Notes: generated by a model not told the origin, from the letters alone. A stretch of 64,000 bases of DNA from Pseudolabrys sp. (GCA_026125895.1 JAHCKG010000021.1:1-64000), one strand, 5' to 3'. Shown: positions 11,253 through 20,237, counted from the stretch's first letter. A program made the numbers and translations.

Positions 11253-12245
11253 ATGGCAAAGAAGAAGGCGCGCAAGACAACAACGCGCAAGACCAGGACG
11301 CGCAAGACCGGCACGGCGAAGAAGGCGAGCAAGGGAACCGTCGGCATCGTCGGTCTCGGCATCATGGGCGGCGCCTTTGCCCGCCTCCTCAAGAAGGCCG
11401 GCTGGCGCGTCGTCGGCTACGACATCAGCGCCGCGCGGCGGCTCGCCGCCAAGGACCGCGGCATCGCCATCGTGCGCAACGCCACCGAGGTGGCAAAGCA
11501 GGCTGCCGTCGTGCTGACCAGCCTGCCCTCGCCCAGGGCGCTCGAGTCCGTCGTGCACGAACTCGTCACCGCCAAACTGCCGCCGATCACGCTCGTCGAA
11601 CTGAGCACCTTCGCGCTCGCCGACAAGCAGAAGGCCGAGCGCCGGCTGCGCAAGGCGAAACACATCATGCTCGACGTGCCGGTCAGCGGCACCGGCGCGC
11701 AGGCGGCGCGCGGCGACGCCGTGTTCTATGCCAGCGGCGACAGCAAGGCGATCAAGCGGGCGAGGCCGCTGCTCGCCGATGGCGGCCGCGCCGTTTTCGA
11801 TGTCGGCGCCTTCGGCAACGGCAGCAAGATGAAATACGTCGCCAATCTGATGGTCGCCATCCATAACGTCGCCAGCGCCGAAGCCATGGTGCTCGGCATG
11901 AAGGCCGGCCTGCCGCCGCAGGCGATCCTCGACCTCGTCTCCGCCGGCGCCGGCCAGTCGCGGATTCTCGAATTGCGCGGGCCGATGATGGTGAAGAACG
12001 ATTATGACAACGTCACCGCGACGATCGACATGTTCGACAAGGACATCAACCTGATCGCCGATTTTGTTCGGGCTACCCGCGTGCCGACGCCGCTGTTCGA
12101 CGCGGCGCGGCCGGTTTACGACAAGGCGCTAAAATCCGGCCTCGGCGCCAAGGATGCCGCCGCGGTCTGTGCCGTGCTGGAAAAGGCGGCGCGGCTCAAG
12201 CGCGACAAGGTCGCCGCGGTCAAGCCGCGCGGTGATCAGGCATAG
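11253..12245 (+). CDS. 3-hydroxyisobutyrate dehydrogenase-like NAD(P) oxidoreductase
   Basis: 330 aa from ATG 11253. The beta-hydroxyacid dehydrogenase signature is clear: GTVGIVGLGIMGGAFARLL (NAD(P) binding), the substrate loop DVPVSGTGAQAARGDAVFY, and catalytic Lys in FGNGSKMKYVANLM. The first 27 residues are an unusual Lys/Arg/Thr-rich extension (MAKKKARKTTTRKTRTRK), not part of the fold. Substrate unknown; divergence from the LLM oxidoreductase suggests a shared catabolic role, which is inference. The next gene on the opposite strand ends inside its last codons (10-bp overlap). Confidence 0.87.
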   Translation: MAKKKARKTTTRKTRTRKTGTAKKASKGTVGIVGLGIMGGAFARLLKKAGWRVVGYDISAARRLAAKDRGIAIVRNATEVAKQAAVVLTSLPSPRALESVVHELVTAKLPPITLVELSTFALADKQKAERRLRKAKHIMLDVPVSGTGAQAARGDAVFYASGDSKAIKRARPLLADGGRAVFDVGAFGNGSKMKYVANLMVAIHNVASAEAMVLGMKAGLPPQAILDLVSAGAGQSRILELRGPMMVKNDYDNVTATIDMFDKDINLIADFVRATRVPTPLFDAARPVYDKALKSGLGAKDAAAVCAVLEKAARLKRDKVAAVKPRGDQA

Positions 12246-13450
12246 AGAAAATCGAGCGTCGCCGTCTCGCGGATCACGGCGGCGTCGGTGGCGTGGCGTC
12301 CGGCGCTGGCCTGCTCGGCCTGCGTGCGCGTCGCCTGCAAATAGGCGCCGAGGTGGCGCGCCCACTCGATGATGCGGCGGTTCTCGGGGAGCCGCGCCGC
12401 CTCGAAGGCGGCGACGGCGGCGGCGACGTCGCTGTGCACCTCGAGCGCATCGGCCAGCGCCGCGGCGTCATCCGCCGCCTTCGACACGCCGGCGCCGACA
12501 TGCGGCCGCGCCACGAAAGCCGCATCGCCGATCAGCGCCACGCGGCCGAACGCCATGCGTGGCGAGACGAGATCGTAAATCGGCTGCAGCAACGGCTCGT
12601 CCATCAGCCCCACCAGCGCGCGAAACGGCGGCGCCAGCAGACGCTCGGCGGCGTCGTGCATCTCGGCAATCGCCTCGGCCCGGATCAGCGCCGGCGGGAT
12701 GGAGATGTCGTGGGTCCTGCCCTGCGCATCGGTGAGCAGCCACTTGAGTTTGCCGGCCTCGTCCGCCGGCCGGTACCAGATGACATTGGTGCGGCGATGG
12801 CCAGGGCGCAGATCGTTGTCCGGTCCGGCGACCGGATAGCTCAGGAATTGTTCGCCCGCCGGCAGGCCGAACGACATGATGTCGAAGATCGCCGCATGGG
12901 TGTCGCGTGGGATGCGGTCTTCCGCGATCAGCGCGCGCCACGCGACATAGCCGGCATAGAGCGGCATGACGTCGGGCGCGAGATGCTGGCGGACGGTGGA
13001 GCGGATGCCGTCGGCGCCGACAAGGACGTCGGCGTCGGCGGCGTCGCCGCCGGCAAACTGCGCGGTCACGCCGTCCGCCGTCTGCGTGAGGCCCTTGAGC
13101 GTGCGGCCGCGGTGGTAATGCGCATCGGGAAAGGCCCGGCGCAGCAGACGGAAGACGCGCTCCCACGCCGTCGCCACCTGGGCGCAGCCGATCGCGTTGG
13201 TGACCTCGCCGCGCACATTCAGAATCTGCCGCCGCGCAATGTGCACGCCGAGATCGTCGGTCTTCAGGCCGAGCCGGCTCAGCCGCGCGATCAGTTCGGG
13301 TTGCGCGACGATACCGGCGCCGCGGCCGGACAGTTCCTCGCGGGCTCGCTCGTAAATATCGACGCGCCAGCCGCTGCGCTGCAACAGCAGGCCGATCAGC
13401 AGTCCGCTCATCGAACCGCCGACGATGATGGCGCGGCGCTCCCTGCCCAC
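12236..13450 (-). CDS. FAD-dependent monooxygenase (PHBH/aromatic hydroxylase type)
   Basis: 404 aa from GTG 13450, chosen because GGAGG lies 10 bases upstream and the FAD fold (RAIIVGGSMSGLLIGLLLQRSG) begins immediately. It has the three class A monooxygenase signatures: the GxGxxG-like GGSMSG, the DG motif VLVGADGIRSTVRQ around residue 155, and the GD motif ALIGDAAFVARPHVGAGVSKA around residue 300. Members hydroxylate aromatic or heterocyclic compounds using NAD(P)H and O2. Diverges from a cupin gene across a 73-bp region holding a perfect inverted repeat, so the two are probably co-regulated. Confidence 0.88.
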   Translation of the reverse strand: MGRERRAIIVGGSMSGLLIGLLLQRSGWRVDIYERAREELSGRGAGIVAQPELIARLSRLGLKTDDLGVHIARRQILNVRGEVTNAIGCAQVATAWERVFRLLRRAFPDAHYHRGRTLKGLTQTADGVTAQFAGGDAADADVLVGADGIRSTVRQHLAPDVMPLYAGYVAWRALIAEDRIPRDTHAAIFDIMSFGLPAGEQFLSYPVAGPDNDLRPGHRRTNVIWYRPADEAGKLKWLLTDAQGRTHDISIPPALIRAEAIAEMHDAAERLLAPPFRALVGLMDEPLLQPIYDLVSPRMAFGRVALIGDAAFVARPHVGAGVSKAADDAAALADALEVHSDVAAAVAAFEAARLPENRRIIEWARHLGAYLQATRTQAEQASAGRHATDAAVIRETATLDFLYA

Positions 13451-13481
13451 CCGGTTGTCCTCCGTCTTCTTGTTCCGTGAC

Positions 13482-13505
13482 GTTTGCCCTATACTAGGGG
13501 CAAAC
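13482..13505. promoter_or_regulatory. Palindromic operator candidate between monooxygenase and cupin genes
   Basis: Perfect 8-bp arms GTTTGCCC (13482-13489) and GGGCAAAC (13498-13505) surround TATACTAG, whose TATACT resembles a -10 box for the cupin gene starting at 13524. A dimeric repressor binding here could control both divergent genes. No regulator gene is adjacent. Confidence 0.6.
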
Positions 13506-13523
13506 AGGCAGCGGAGGAATGCC

Positions 13524-13988
13524 ATGGCCCTCGGCAGTGCAACCCTGACGATGATCGACAAGGCGCCGGAGACCAAGACCACCTTGCAGTGGACGCCGGA
13601 CATCGCCGCCGAGTTCGACGACGAAGCCGCCTCGCCCAATCCATGCGTCGGCTCGACCTTGTTGTCGGAGAACGAGCGCACGCGCGTGTGGATCATTCGC
13701 CTTGCCCCCGGCGAGCGCTTCGGCTTCCACCGCCATGTGCTCGATTACTTCTGGACTGCGGTGAACGGCGGCCGCGGCCGTCAGCATGTCAGCGACGGCA
13801 CCACGGTGGAATACACCTACGCTCCCGGCGAGACGCGGCACGAGAGCTACGCCAAGGGCGCCTACAAGGTGCACGACCTGCAGAATATCGGCGACGCCGA
13901 GATGATCTTCATGACGGTCGAGTTCAAGGATTCGGCCAATGCGCCGTTGCCGCTGCCGGAGGGCATCCGCCCACAGGCCGCCGCCTGA
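13524..13988 (+). CDS. Cupin-domain protein
   Basis: 154 aa from ATG 13524 with GGAGG six bases before it. A single small beta-barrel cupin: ERFGFHRHVLDYFWTAVNGG gives motif 1 with its metal-binding histidines (about residues 72-90), and AKGAYKVHDLQNIGDAEMIFMTVEF gives motif 2. Such proteins are dioxygenases, isomerases or sugar binders; no substrate can be named. Probably functions with the divergent FAD monooxygenase. Confidence 0.8.
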   Translation: MALGSATLTMIDKAPETKTTLQWTPDIAAEFDDEAASPNPCVGSTLLSENERTRVWIIRLAPGERFGFHRHVLDYFWTAVNGGRGRQHVSDGTTVEYTYAPGETRHESYAKGAYKVHDLQNIGDAEMIFMTVEFKDSANAPLPLPEGIRPQAAA

Positions 13989-14337
13989 CGCGCGCACGGC
14001 GGCGTGGGCCGCGGGCCGCGGCGTCATACCGTCGCGTGTGGAAGGCTTTGCCTGCACGATCAACAGGCTAGCCAAGCCGCCAGCCTTCCTGCACACTGGG
14101 CTGCAAGGACGGACGCGGAGCCGCATCGGCTTTTCGCAATCCGGCTAAAAACAACGACCTGCGGCTTCGTGAGTGGCCGGCAAGGGATCAGCGTGGGGAG
14201 GTCAAATGGCGGCTTGCAGCAGCCTGTCGCGGCATGAACGGAACGACCGCGCCGCTGGCGCCGATGACAGCGCGTCTCGCGGCCGCTCCTGAGCCCGCCG
14301 CTGTGATGACCGATCCCTCCGGCCCGCCGACCCGCCC
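13989..14337. other. Intergenic region before the liv operon
   Basis: No convincing gene. It contains an inverted repeat GGAAGGCT (14040-14047) / AGCCTTCC (14082-14089) separated by 34 bases, which looks like a decayed palindromic element or terminator of the cupin gene. No clear sigma-70 promoter or strong ribosome-binding site for livH is visible just upstream of 14338. Confidence 0.5.
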
Positions 14338-15207
14338 ATGCAATTCGATCTCCTGATCAACGCCATCATCGCCGGCCTGATGCTCGGCGCCTTCTACGCC
14401 GCGGTCACCGCCGGTATTTCGATTTCGTTCGGCATGCTCGATATCGTCAATATCGCGCATCCGGGCTTCATCATTCTCGGCTCCTACATCGCCTATATCG
14501 TCAGCACGAATTTCGGCATCGATCCGATCGTCGTCGCCATCCTGGCGCTGCCGGTGTTCTACGCGCTCGGCACGGGGGTGTACGGAATCTACTTCCAGTC
14601 CTTCGAGAAACGCGGACAGGATGCGCTGCGCGGCCTCGCTTTCTTCTTCGGCCTGCTGTTCGTCACCGAGGTGACGCTGATCCTGGTGTTCGGCGTCGAC
14701 TACCGCACGGTGGACACGGTCTATGCCGGCGGCAGCCTCAAGCTCGGCATCATGGAATTTCCACTGCGCATGCTGGTGCCGGCGCTGGTGTCGATCGCCA
14801 TGTTCGCCGCGCTCCAGCTCTACATGTCGCGCACCTTCATCGGCCGCGCGGTGATGGCGGTGTCGCAGGACCCGCAGGCGCTCGAACTGATGGCGGTCGA
14901 TCCGACGCGCATCAAGCGCATCGCCTTCTCGCTGTCGATGGCGACCTGCGCCATGGCCGGCGCCTTCCTCATCGTCATCCAGCCGGTGCTGCCGTCCTCG
15001 GGCCGCGAATATATCGGCCGCGTCTTCGCCATCTGCGTGCTCGGCGGCCTCGGCAGTCTGCCCGGCACGCTGATCGCCGCGCTGCTGATCGGCGTCATCG
15101 AAAGTATCGCCACGACCTTCTACGGCCCGTCCTGGGCGCCGGCGGTGTCGTTCGGCCTGCTCCTGCTCACCCTGGCCGTGCGGCCCTCCGGATTGCTGGG
15201 TCGCTAA
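14338..15207 (+). CDS. livH: Branched-chain amino-acid-type ABC transporter permease (LivH family)
   Basis: Integral-membrane permease of a Liv/HAAT ABC importer, 289 aa with about eight hydrophobic helices. The LivH signature appears as AGISISFGMLDIVNIAHPGFIILGSY near residues 25-50 and the EAA-like coupling segment as RAVMAVSQDPQALELMAVDPTRIK. First gene of livHMGF; the stop TAA abuts the livM ATG directly. The real substrate may not be leucine or valine: nearby genes for a carbamoylase-like hydrolase and a cyclase suggest an amide or carbamoyl compound (inference). Start ATG 14338 lacks a good Shine-Dalgarno sequence, and no alternative in-frame start is close. Confidence 0.9.
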   Translation: MQFDLLINAIIAGLMLGAFYAAVTAGISISFGMLDIVNIAHPGFIILGSYIAYIVSTNFGIDPIVVAILALPVFYALGTGVYGIYFQSFEKRGQDALRGLAFFFGLLFVTEVTLILVFGVDYRTVDTVYAGGSLKLGIMEFPLRMLVPALVSIAMFAALQLYMSRTFIGRAVMAVSQDPQALELMAVDPTRIKRIAFSLSMATCAMAGAFLIVIQPVLPSSGREYIGRVFAICVLGGLGSLPGTLIAALLIGVIESIATTFYGPSWAPAVSFGLLLLTLAVRPSGLLGR

Positions 15208-16170
15208 ATGCACACGCCCAAGTTCACGCTCATCCTCGCTGCCGTCGCCGCGGTGCTGTTTATCGCCTTCCGCCTCGTCGGCAACGACTACCTGTTCTTC
15301 GCCGGCTACACGGTGCTGCAATATGTCGTCATCGCCACGGCCTGGAACATCCTCGGCGGCTATTGCGGCTATGTGAATTTCGGCAGCGCCGGCTTCTTTG
15401 CCGTCGGCGTCTACTCGACGGTGTTCTTCTACAATGTCGGCCAGCAGTTCGATTTCCAGTTGCCGATCCCGCTGCTGATGGTGATCGGCGGCGCCATGTC
15501 CGGGCTGCTCGGCCTCGGCATGGGCTATCTCACGTTGCGCCTGCGCGGCGTGTTCTTCGCGATCGCCACGCTGGCGCTGCTGGTGGTGATCGAAACATTC
15601 GTCGTCAACTGGTCGTTCGTCGGCGGCTCGCGCGGCGCCTACATTATCCCGCCGTCGGAAATCCCGATCCTCGGCGCTTTCATCCAGTACCTGTTCCTGC
15701 TGATGCTGATCCTCGTCGTGCTGTCGCTGGCCGCCGCGCGCACCATCGAGCGCTCCAGCCTCGGCATCGGCTTTGCCACCATCCGCGACGACGAACTGGC
15801 CGCCGAAGCCTCCGGCGTGCCGACCTTGCGGCTGAAGCTGATCGCCACCGTCGTGTCCGGCGCGCTGTTCGGCATGGCCGGCGCGCCGTTCCCCTACTAC
15901 ATTGGCTATGTCGAGCCGGGCTCGGCTTTCAACCTCGCTTACTCCGTGAACGCGATCGCCATGCCGATGATCGGCGGCACCATGACCTGGGTCGGCCCGA
16001 TGGTCGGCGCGCTGCTGCTCTCGACCTTGCAGCAGGTCATTACGGTGACGATCTCGTCGGCCGCCAATCTGCTCATCACCGGTTTGCTGCTCATCGGCTT
16101 CGTCATCCTCGCGCCCAAGGGCCTGGTCGGCCTGTGGCATAGCTTCACGGCCAGGGGGAAGCAGTCATGA
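15208..16170 (+). CDS. livM: Branched-chain amino-acid-type ABC transporter permease (LivM family)
   Basis: Second permease of the importer, 320 aa, about nine to ten hydrophobic segments. LivM family blocks: TAWNILGGYCGYVNFGSAGFFAVGVYS near the N-terminus, LTLRLRGVFFAIATLAL, and SSLGIGFATIRDDELAAEASGVP (coupling helix facing the ATPases). It starts at the base after the livH stop and overlaps the livG start by four bases, so translation is coupled. Confidence 0.92.
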   Translation: MHTPKFTLILAAVAAVLFIAFRLVGNDYLFFAGYTVLQYVVIATAWNILGGYCGYVNFGSAGFFAVGVYSTVFFYNVGQQFDFQLPIPLLMVIGGAMSGLLGLGMGYLTLRLRGVFFAIATLALLVVIETFVVNWSFVGGSRGAYIIPPSEIPILGAFIQYLFLLMLILVVLSLAAARTIERSSLGIGFATIRDDELAAEASGVPTLRLKLIATVVSGALFGMAGAPFPYYIGYVEPGSAFNLAYSVNAIAMPMIGGTMTWVGPMVGALLLSTLQQVITVTISSAANLLITGLLLIGFVILAPKGLVGLWHSFTARGKQS

Positions 16171-16946
16171 GCGAGATCATGGGCCAGCCCGGGACCGAGG
16201 ATGTGATCGGCGACGTGCCGCTGCTCGCGGTCCAGCAGCTCGGCAAGCGCTTCGGCGGCTTCGTCGCCCTCGACACCGTCGACCTCAAGGTGCCGAGGGG
16301 CCAACGCCTCGGCCTGATCGGGCCGAACGGCTCCGGCAAGTCCACGCTAGTCAACTGCATCAGCGGCACGCTGCAGAATGAGACCGGCAGCGTCAGCTTC
16401 GACGGCGAGCGGCTCGACGGCCTGCCGGCGCACCGGCGCGCGAGGCTCGGCCTCGCCCGCAGTTTTCAGTTGCCGCGGCCGTTCCGCACCATGACGGTGG
16501 CCGAGAATGTGCGCGTGCCGCTGATCTACACCGTCGGCGCCCGCGCCGGCGTGCACCTGACCTCGAGCGAACTCGAAGACCGCTGCATGGAAGTGCTGAG
16601 CCTCGTGTCGCTGCAGGACAAGGCCGCCAAGAATCCGTTCGATCTCACTCAGGTCGAGATGCGCAAGCTCGAGCTCGCCCGCGCTATGGCGGCCGAGCCG
16701 AAGCTGCTGATCGCCGACGAATCCATGGCGGGCCTGTCGCATTCCGAGGTCGAGGATATCGTCGCCCTGCTGATCCGCATGAACGAGCGCGGCGTCACCA
16801 TCATCATGATCGAGCACATCATGCGCGCGGTGATGGCGTTCTCGCAGCGCCTCGTCGTGTTGGTGTCCGGTCGCAAGATCGCCGACGGCGCGCCGGAGGA
16901 CGTGATCAAGGACAAGGACGTCGTGGGGGCCTACCTTGGCACATAA
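16167..16946 (+). CDS. livG: Liv-type ABC transporter ATPase with a degenerate signature motif (LivG family)
   Basis: 259 aa. Walker A is intact (GLIGPNGSGKSTL, about residues 50-62) and LARSFQLPRPFRTMTVAENV is the LivG Q-loop region. Where LivG proteins usually read L-S-Y-G-x-Q-R, this one has DLTQVEMRKLELARAM, so the signature Gly-Gln is missing. Walker B reads LLIADES instead of LLLDEP. The switch His is kept (IMIEHIM). With LivF it would form a heterodimer having one canonical and one altered ATP site. It overlaps livM by 4 bp and livF by 11 bp. Confidence 0.9.
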   Translation: MSEIMGQPGTEDVIGDVPLLAVQQLGKRFGGFVALDTVDLKVPRGQRLGLIGPNGSGKSTLVNCISGTLQNETGSVSFDGERLDGLPAHRRARLGLARSFQLPRPFRTMTVAENVRVPLIYTVGARAGVHLTSSELEDRCMEVLSLVSLQDKAAKNPFDLTQVEMRKLELARAMAAEPKLLIADESMAGLSHSEVEDIVALLIRMNERGVTIIMIEHIMRAVMAFSQRLVVLVSGRKIADGAPEDVIKDKDVVGAYLGT

Positions 16947-17676
16947 CGCCAACAGCATCGCCGTCGAGGGCATCGACGCCGGCTACGGCCTGGTGCGCGT
17001 GCTCGACGACGTGTCGCTTCACGTCGGCTCCGGCGAGACCGTGGCGCTGCTCGGCACCAACGGCAACGGCAAGAGCACCTTGATGAAGTGCATCATGGGC
17101 TGGGTGCGGCCGTCGAAGGGACGCATCGTCGCCGAGATCGACGGCGAGAAGCACGACCTGACCAAACTCACGACCACCGAGATCGTCGATCTCGGCATCG
17201 CGCTGGTGCCCGAAGGCCGCCGCCTGTTCCCGCGCCAGACCGTCGAGGAAAACCTGCTGCTCGGGGCCAGCCGGCCCAAGGCAAGGCCGCACATCAAGAC
17301 CAATCTCGATTTCTGCTTCGAGACCTTTCCGCGCCTTGCCGAGCGCCGCGGCCAGCTTGCCGGCTCGATGTCCGGCGGCGAGCAGCAGATGCTGGCGCTG
17401 GCGCGCGCGCTGATGATCAACCCGCGCATCCTGCTGGTGGACGAGCCGTCGGTCGGCCTGTCGCCGCTGCTGGTCGGCCGCACCATCGACGCCATCAAGA
17501 CGCTGAAGGAGCACTACAAACTCACGGTGCTGATGGCCGAGCAGAACTTCACGCAGGCGCTGCGCATTGCCGACCGCGGTTACGTCATCGTCCACGGCAA
17601 GATCGAGTTCGAGGGCAACTCGGCGGACGAGCTCAACAACAACGACCTCATCCGCCAGTTTTATCTGGGGATGTGA
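16936..17676 (+). CDS. livF: Liv-type ABC transporter ATPase (LivF family)
   Basis: 246 aa from a TTG start at 16936 that overlaps the livG end; the N-terminus IAVEGIDAGYGLVRVLDDVS follows directly. Canonical motifs: Walker A LLGTNGNGKSTLM, VPEGRRLFPRQTVEENLLLGA, signature GSMSGGEQQMLALARAL, Walker B ILLVDEPSVGLSP, and a switch region MAEQNF in which Gln occupies the His position, as in most LivF. Last gene of the operon; a terminator hairpin lies at 17877-17902. Confidence 0.92.
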   Translation: MAHNANSIAVEGIDAGYGLVRVLDDVSLHVGSGETVALLGTNGNGKSTLMKCIMGWVRPSKGRIVAEIDGEKHDLTKLTTTEIVDLGIALVPEGRRLFPRQTVEENLLLGASRPKARPHIKTNLDFCFETFPRLAERRGQLAGSMSGGEQQMLALARALMINPRILLVDEPSVGLSPLLVGRTIDAIKTLKEHYKLTVLMAEQNFTQALRIADRGYVIVHGKIEFEGNSADELNNNDLIRQFYLGM

Positions 17677-17679
17677 GTC

Positions 17680-17876
17680 TTGTTACCTTCCCCTGGAGGG
17701 GGGAGGTGAAGATGCGAATTTTTTCTCGATGAGGTCTCTTGCCCCGGACGCGGTGCAGCACGAAGTGCTGCTCCGCAGATCCGGGGCCGTTTCAAATTCA
17801 ATCATTCGGAAGGTCCCGGTTCTGCGGCGCACCGCGAAGACGCGCTGCGCCGCGCCCGGGACAAGTAAAGAAAAAA
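17680..17876. repeat. Intergenic palindromic repeat region downstream of livF
   Basis: Contains TTCCCCTGGAGGGGGGAGG remnants (17688-17706) followed by CCCCGGACGCGGTGCAGCACG / CTGCTCCGCAGATCCGGGGC and CCCGGTTCTGCGGCGCACCGCG...CGCCGCGCCCGGGAC, two imperfect hairpin units of another repeat class. No gene is supported in these bases. Confidence 0.65.
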
Positions 17877-17911
17877 CGCCGCGGAGATTGCTCTCCGCGG
17901 CGCTTTATTTT
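17875..17911. terminator. Bidirectional terminator between livF and the binding-protein gene
   Basis: Ten-bp perfect stem CGCCGCGGAG (17877-17886) / CTCCGCGGCG (17893-17902) with a 6-base loop. An A-run precedes it and TTTATTTTTAT follows, so it can stop transcription from both convergent genes. Confidence 0.88.
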
Positions 17912-17930
17912 TATCCGGCGATCGGGCGAC

Positions 17931-19214
17931 TTACTTCATCGCCTTCTCATACGGATAGACCAGCTTGCCGGTGGCGAGGCTCGGCGGATCGACCACCGTC
18001 TGGTAGCTCATGCCGCGCCAGGTCTCGAGGTTCGCCGCGTCGGTCACGCCGTGATACTGCACCTGCATCATGCGGCTGTCGGCCCATTCGCCCTTGGCGC
18101 CGAACTTGATCGGGCCAACCACGGTCTGCACCGTCGTCTTCTTCAGGAAGTCGGCAATCTTGGCGTCGTCGAGGCTCTTGGCGCCCTTGATGCCGGCTTC
18201 GAGCACCTGCATCTGCGCGTAGCCCCAGCCGCCGAGATAGTAGCCGAGCGGATCGACGCCGGCGGCGCCGGCCTTGGCCTGATAGTCCTTGAAGAAGGCT
18301 TCGGTGCCCTCATACATCTGCTTCTTGTCCGGCACCCAGGTCTCGTAGTTGACGATGCCGTTGAGCTTGCTCTTGAGCCGGTCCTTGAACGGCGTGGCCT
18401 GCAGGCCGACCATGGCGCCGCCCATCATCTTCGGCTTCAGGTCGACTTCGCCCGCGGCCAGGATAAGGCCGATCGAGTCGAGCGGATACGAGCAGATCAT
18501 CAGCAGGTCGGGATTTTCCGCCTTGATCGCGCGCACGATCGGGGCGAAGTCGGTCGTCTTCGGCGGCGGCGGATAGGCCTTGTCGTAGACGATCTTGAGG
18601 TTGAGCTTCTTGGCCGTGTTGCGCGCGCCTTCGCAGGCGTTCTGCGAGAACTCGGCGTCGGCGTAGGTCAGGGCGATGGTCTGGGGCTTGGGCGACTGTG
18701 CCATCGCCACGTTGAACCAGCCTTGCGTGAACGAGCCCTTGGTGTCCTGGCCCGTCGGAATGATCGAGAAATACTTGTCGTATTTGAACTTGTCGTTGAT
18801 ATCGAGGCCGAAGAGACTGATGAACGTCTTCTTCTTGCTCATGACGACCGGCATGGCCGGCGCGATCTGGTTCGAGGCATAGCCGGAGACCACGAGATCG
18901 ACCTTATCGACGTCGATCAGCTTGGTGTAGATGCCCGGCACTTCCGAGGCCTGGCTCTTGTCGTCGTAGTATTTCAGCTCGACCTTCTTGCCGAGCAGGC
19001 CGCCGGCCTTGTTGATGCGCTCCGCCCAGATCTCCTGACCGAGCAGCGCCTGCTTGCCGTTCGGCGCCAGCGGCCCGGTGAGCGACTGCGAGAAGCCGAT
19101 CTTGATGGTGTCTTGCGCGCTGGCCGGCGATGTGCCGAAGGCGGCGGCCGCCGCGAGCGTCAGGCTTACCCCCGCGAACAAGGCAAGCTTCCGCGATTTG
19201 AGGCTTTGCAGCAT
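17931..19214 (-). CDS. Periplasmic substrate-binding protein of the Liv/HAAT ABC transporter family
   Basis: 427 aa with a Sec signal peptide (LALFAGVSLTLAAAAAFGTSPASAQ) and a mature start DTIKIGFSQSLTGPLAPNGK, typical of type I periplasmic binding proteins of LivK/AmiC-like transporters. Conserved blocks are LKYYDDKSQASEVPGIYTKLI, VDLVVSGYASNQI, and GYYLGGWGYAQMQVLEAGI. It lies convergent to livHMGF, separated by a bidirectional terminator, so it is probably the receptor of that importer although transcribed separately. Ligand unknown. Confidence 0.9.
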   Translation of the reverse strand: MLQSLKSRKLALFAGVSLTLAAAAAFGTSPASAQDTIKIGFSQSLTGPLAPNGKQALLGQEIWAERINKAGGLLGKKVELKYYDDKSQASEVPGIYTKLIDVDKVDLVVSGYASNQIAPAMPVVMSKKKTFISLFGLDINDKFKYDKYFSIIPTGQDTKGSFTQGWFNVAMAQSPKPQTIALTYADAEFSQNACEGARNTAKKLNLKIVYDKAYPPPPKTTDFAPIVRAIKAENPDLLMICSYPLDSIGLILAAGEVDLKPKMMGGAMVGLQATPFKDRLKSKLNGIVNYETWVPDKKQMYEGTEAFFKDYQAKAGAAGVDPLGYYLGGWGYAQMQVLEAGIKGAKSLDDAKIADFLKKTTVQTVVGPIKFGAKGEWADSRMMQVQYHGVTDAANLETWRGMSYQTVVDPPSLATGKLVYPYEKAMK

Positions 19215-19439
19215 CCATATCCCTCCCGAGTGTTATCGTTTTATCCGGTTGCGATAATGCCAGCGACGGACGCGATGGTCCACAGCGTTCCGCCGGCGGC
19301 GGCACAAGTGCCGCATGACCGATGCGGTGGGCAGATGCCCGCGTTTCGATGTTGCAGCGCACGCCCAGAGGCGTGACAGTTGCCGCGGGGCGCCTCGTCC
19401 TCGATGATGGACGCCAGCAAAGTCCGGAGCCGTTTCGAC

Positions 19440-20213
19440 ATGCCGCGTCAGGTCATCGATATCTCAGTGCCGCTCGAAAACGACGTGGCGGCCGACCCGC
19501 CGGGCTACGGGCCGAAGATCGAGTACCTCGACCATCAGGCGACCGCGGCCGACATTCTCAAGTTCTTCCCCGGGCTGAAAAAGGAAGACCTGCCGGACGG
19601 CGAAGGCTGGGGCTTCGAATGGGTCAAGCTCTCGACCCACTGCACCACGCATCTCGACGCGCCCTATCATTTCGCCTCGACCATGAGCCACGGCCAACGC
19701 GCGCTCACGATCGACGAGGTGCCGCTCGACTGGTGCCTGCAGCCCGGCGTCAAGCTCGACTTCCGGCATTTTCCCGATGGCTACGTGGCGACTGCGGCCG
19801 ATGTCGAAGCCGAACTCAAGCGCATCGGCCACACGCTGTCGCCGCTCGAGATCGTGGTGGTGAATACCTCCGCGGGCGTCGCCTACGGCCAGCCGGACTA
19901 TGTGATGAAGGGCTGCGGCATGGGCCGCGAGGCGACGATGTACCTTTTGGAGCGCGGCGTTCGCGTCACCGGAACGGACGGCTGGAGCTGGGACGCGCCG
20001 TTCTTCTTCACCATGAAGAAATATGCCGAGACCGGCGACGCTTCACTGATCTGGGAAGGCCATCGCGCCGGACGCGAGATCGGCTATTGCCACATCGAGA
20101 AGCTGCACAATCTCGAGAGCTTGCCGGCGTCGGGCTTCACGGTGAGCTGCTTCCCGGTGAAGGTGCGTGGGGGCTCGGCCGGCTGGACCCGCGCGGTCGC
20201 GATCATCGACTAG
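19440..20213 (+). CDS. Cyclase-family metal hydrolase (kynurenine formamidase-like fold)
   Basis: 257 aa from ATG 19440 ([20 protein letters not shown]); the open frame extends to 19380 with other ATGs. The family metal-binding motif is present as [14 protein letters not shown] (H-x-x-x-H-x-D), with later conserved elements [20 protein letters not shown] and [10 protein letters not shown]. Members hydrolyse formamides, isatin or related cyclic amides. Followed 24 bp later by the carbamoylase-like gene on the same strand, so a two-step breakdown of an amide or carbamoyl substrate is suggested (inference). Confidence 0.8.
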   Translation: MPRQVIDISVPLENDVAADPPGYGPKIEYLDHQATAADILKFFPGLKKEDLPDGEGWGFEWVKLSTHCTTHLDAPYHFASTMSHGQRALTIDEVPLDWCLQPGVKLDFRHFPDGYVATAADVEAELKRIGHTLSPLEIVVVNTSAGVAYGQPDYVMKGCGMGREATMYLLERGVRVTGTDGWSWDAPFFFTMKKYAETGDASLIWEGHRAGREIGYCHIEKLHNLESLPASGFTVSCFPVKVRGGSAGWTRAVAIID

Positions 20214-20237
20214 AGCGCCGCAGCAAGCCGAGAGTCC

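Noticed and set aside
14188-16140. 650-codon open frame antisense to livH-livM
   Set aside because: Low-complexity Asp/Glu/His/Arg-rich translation, no ribosome-binding site, fully overlaps two well-supported permease genes.
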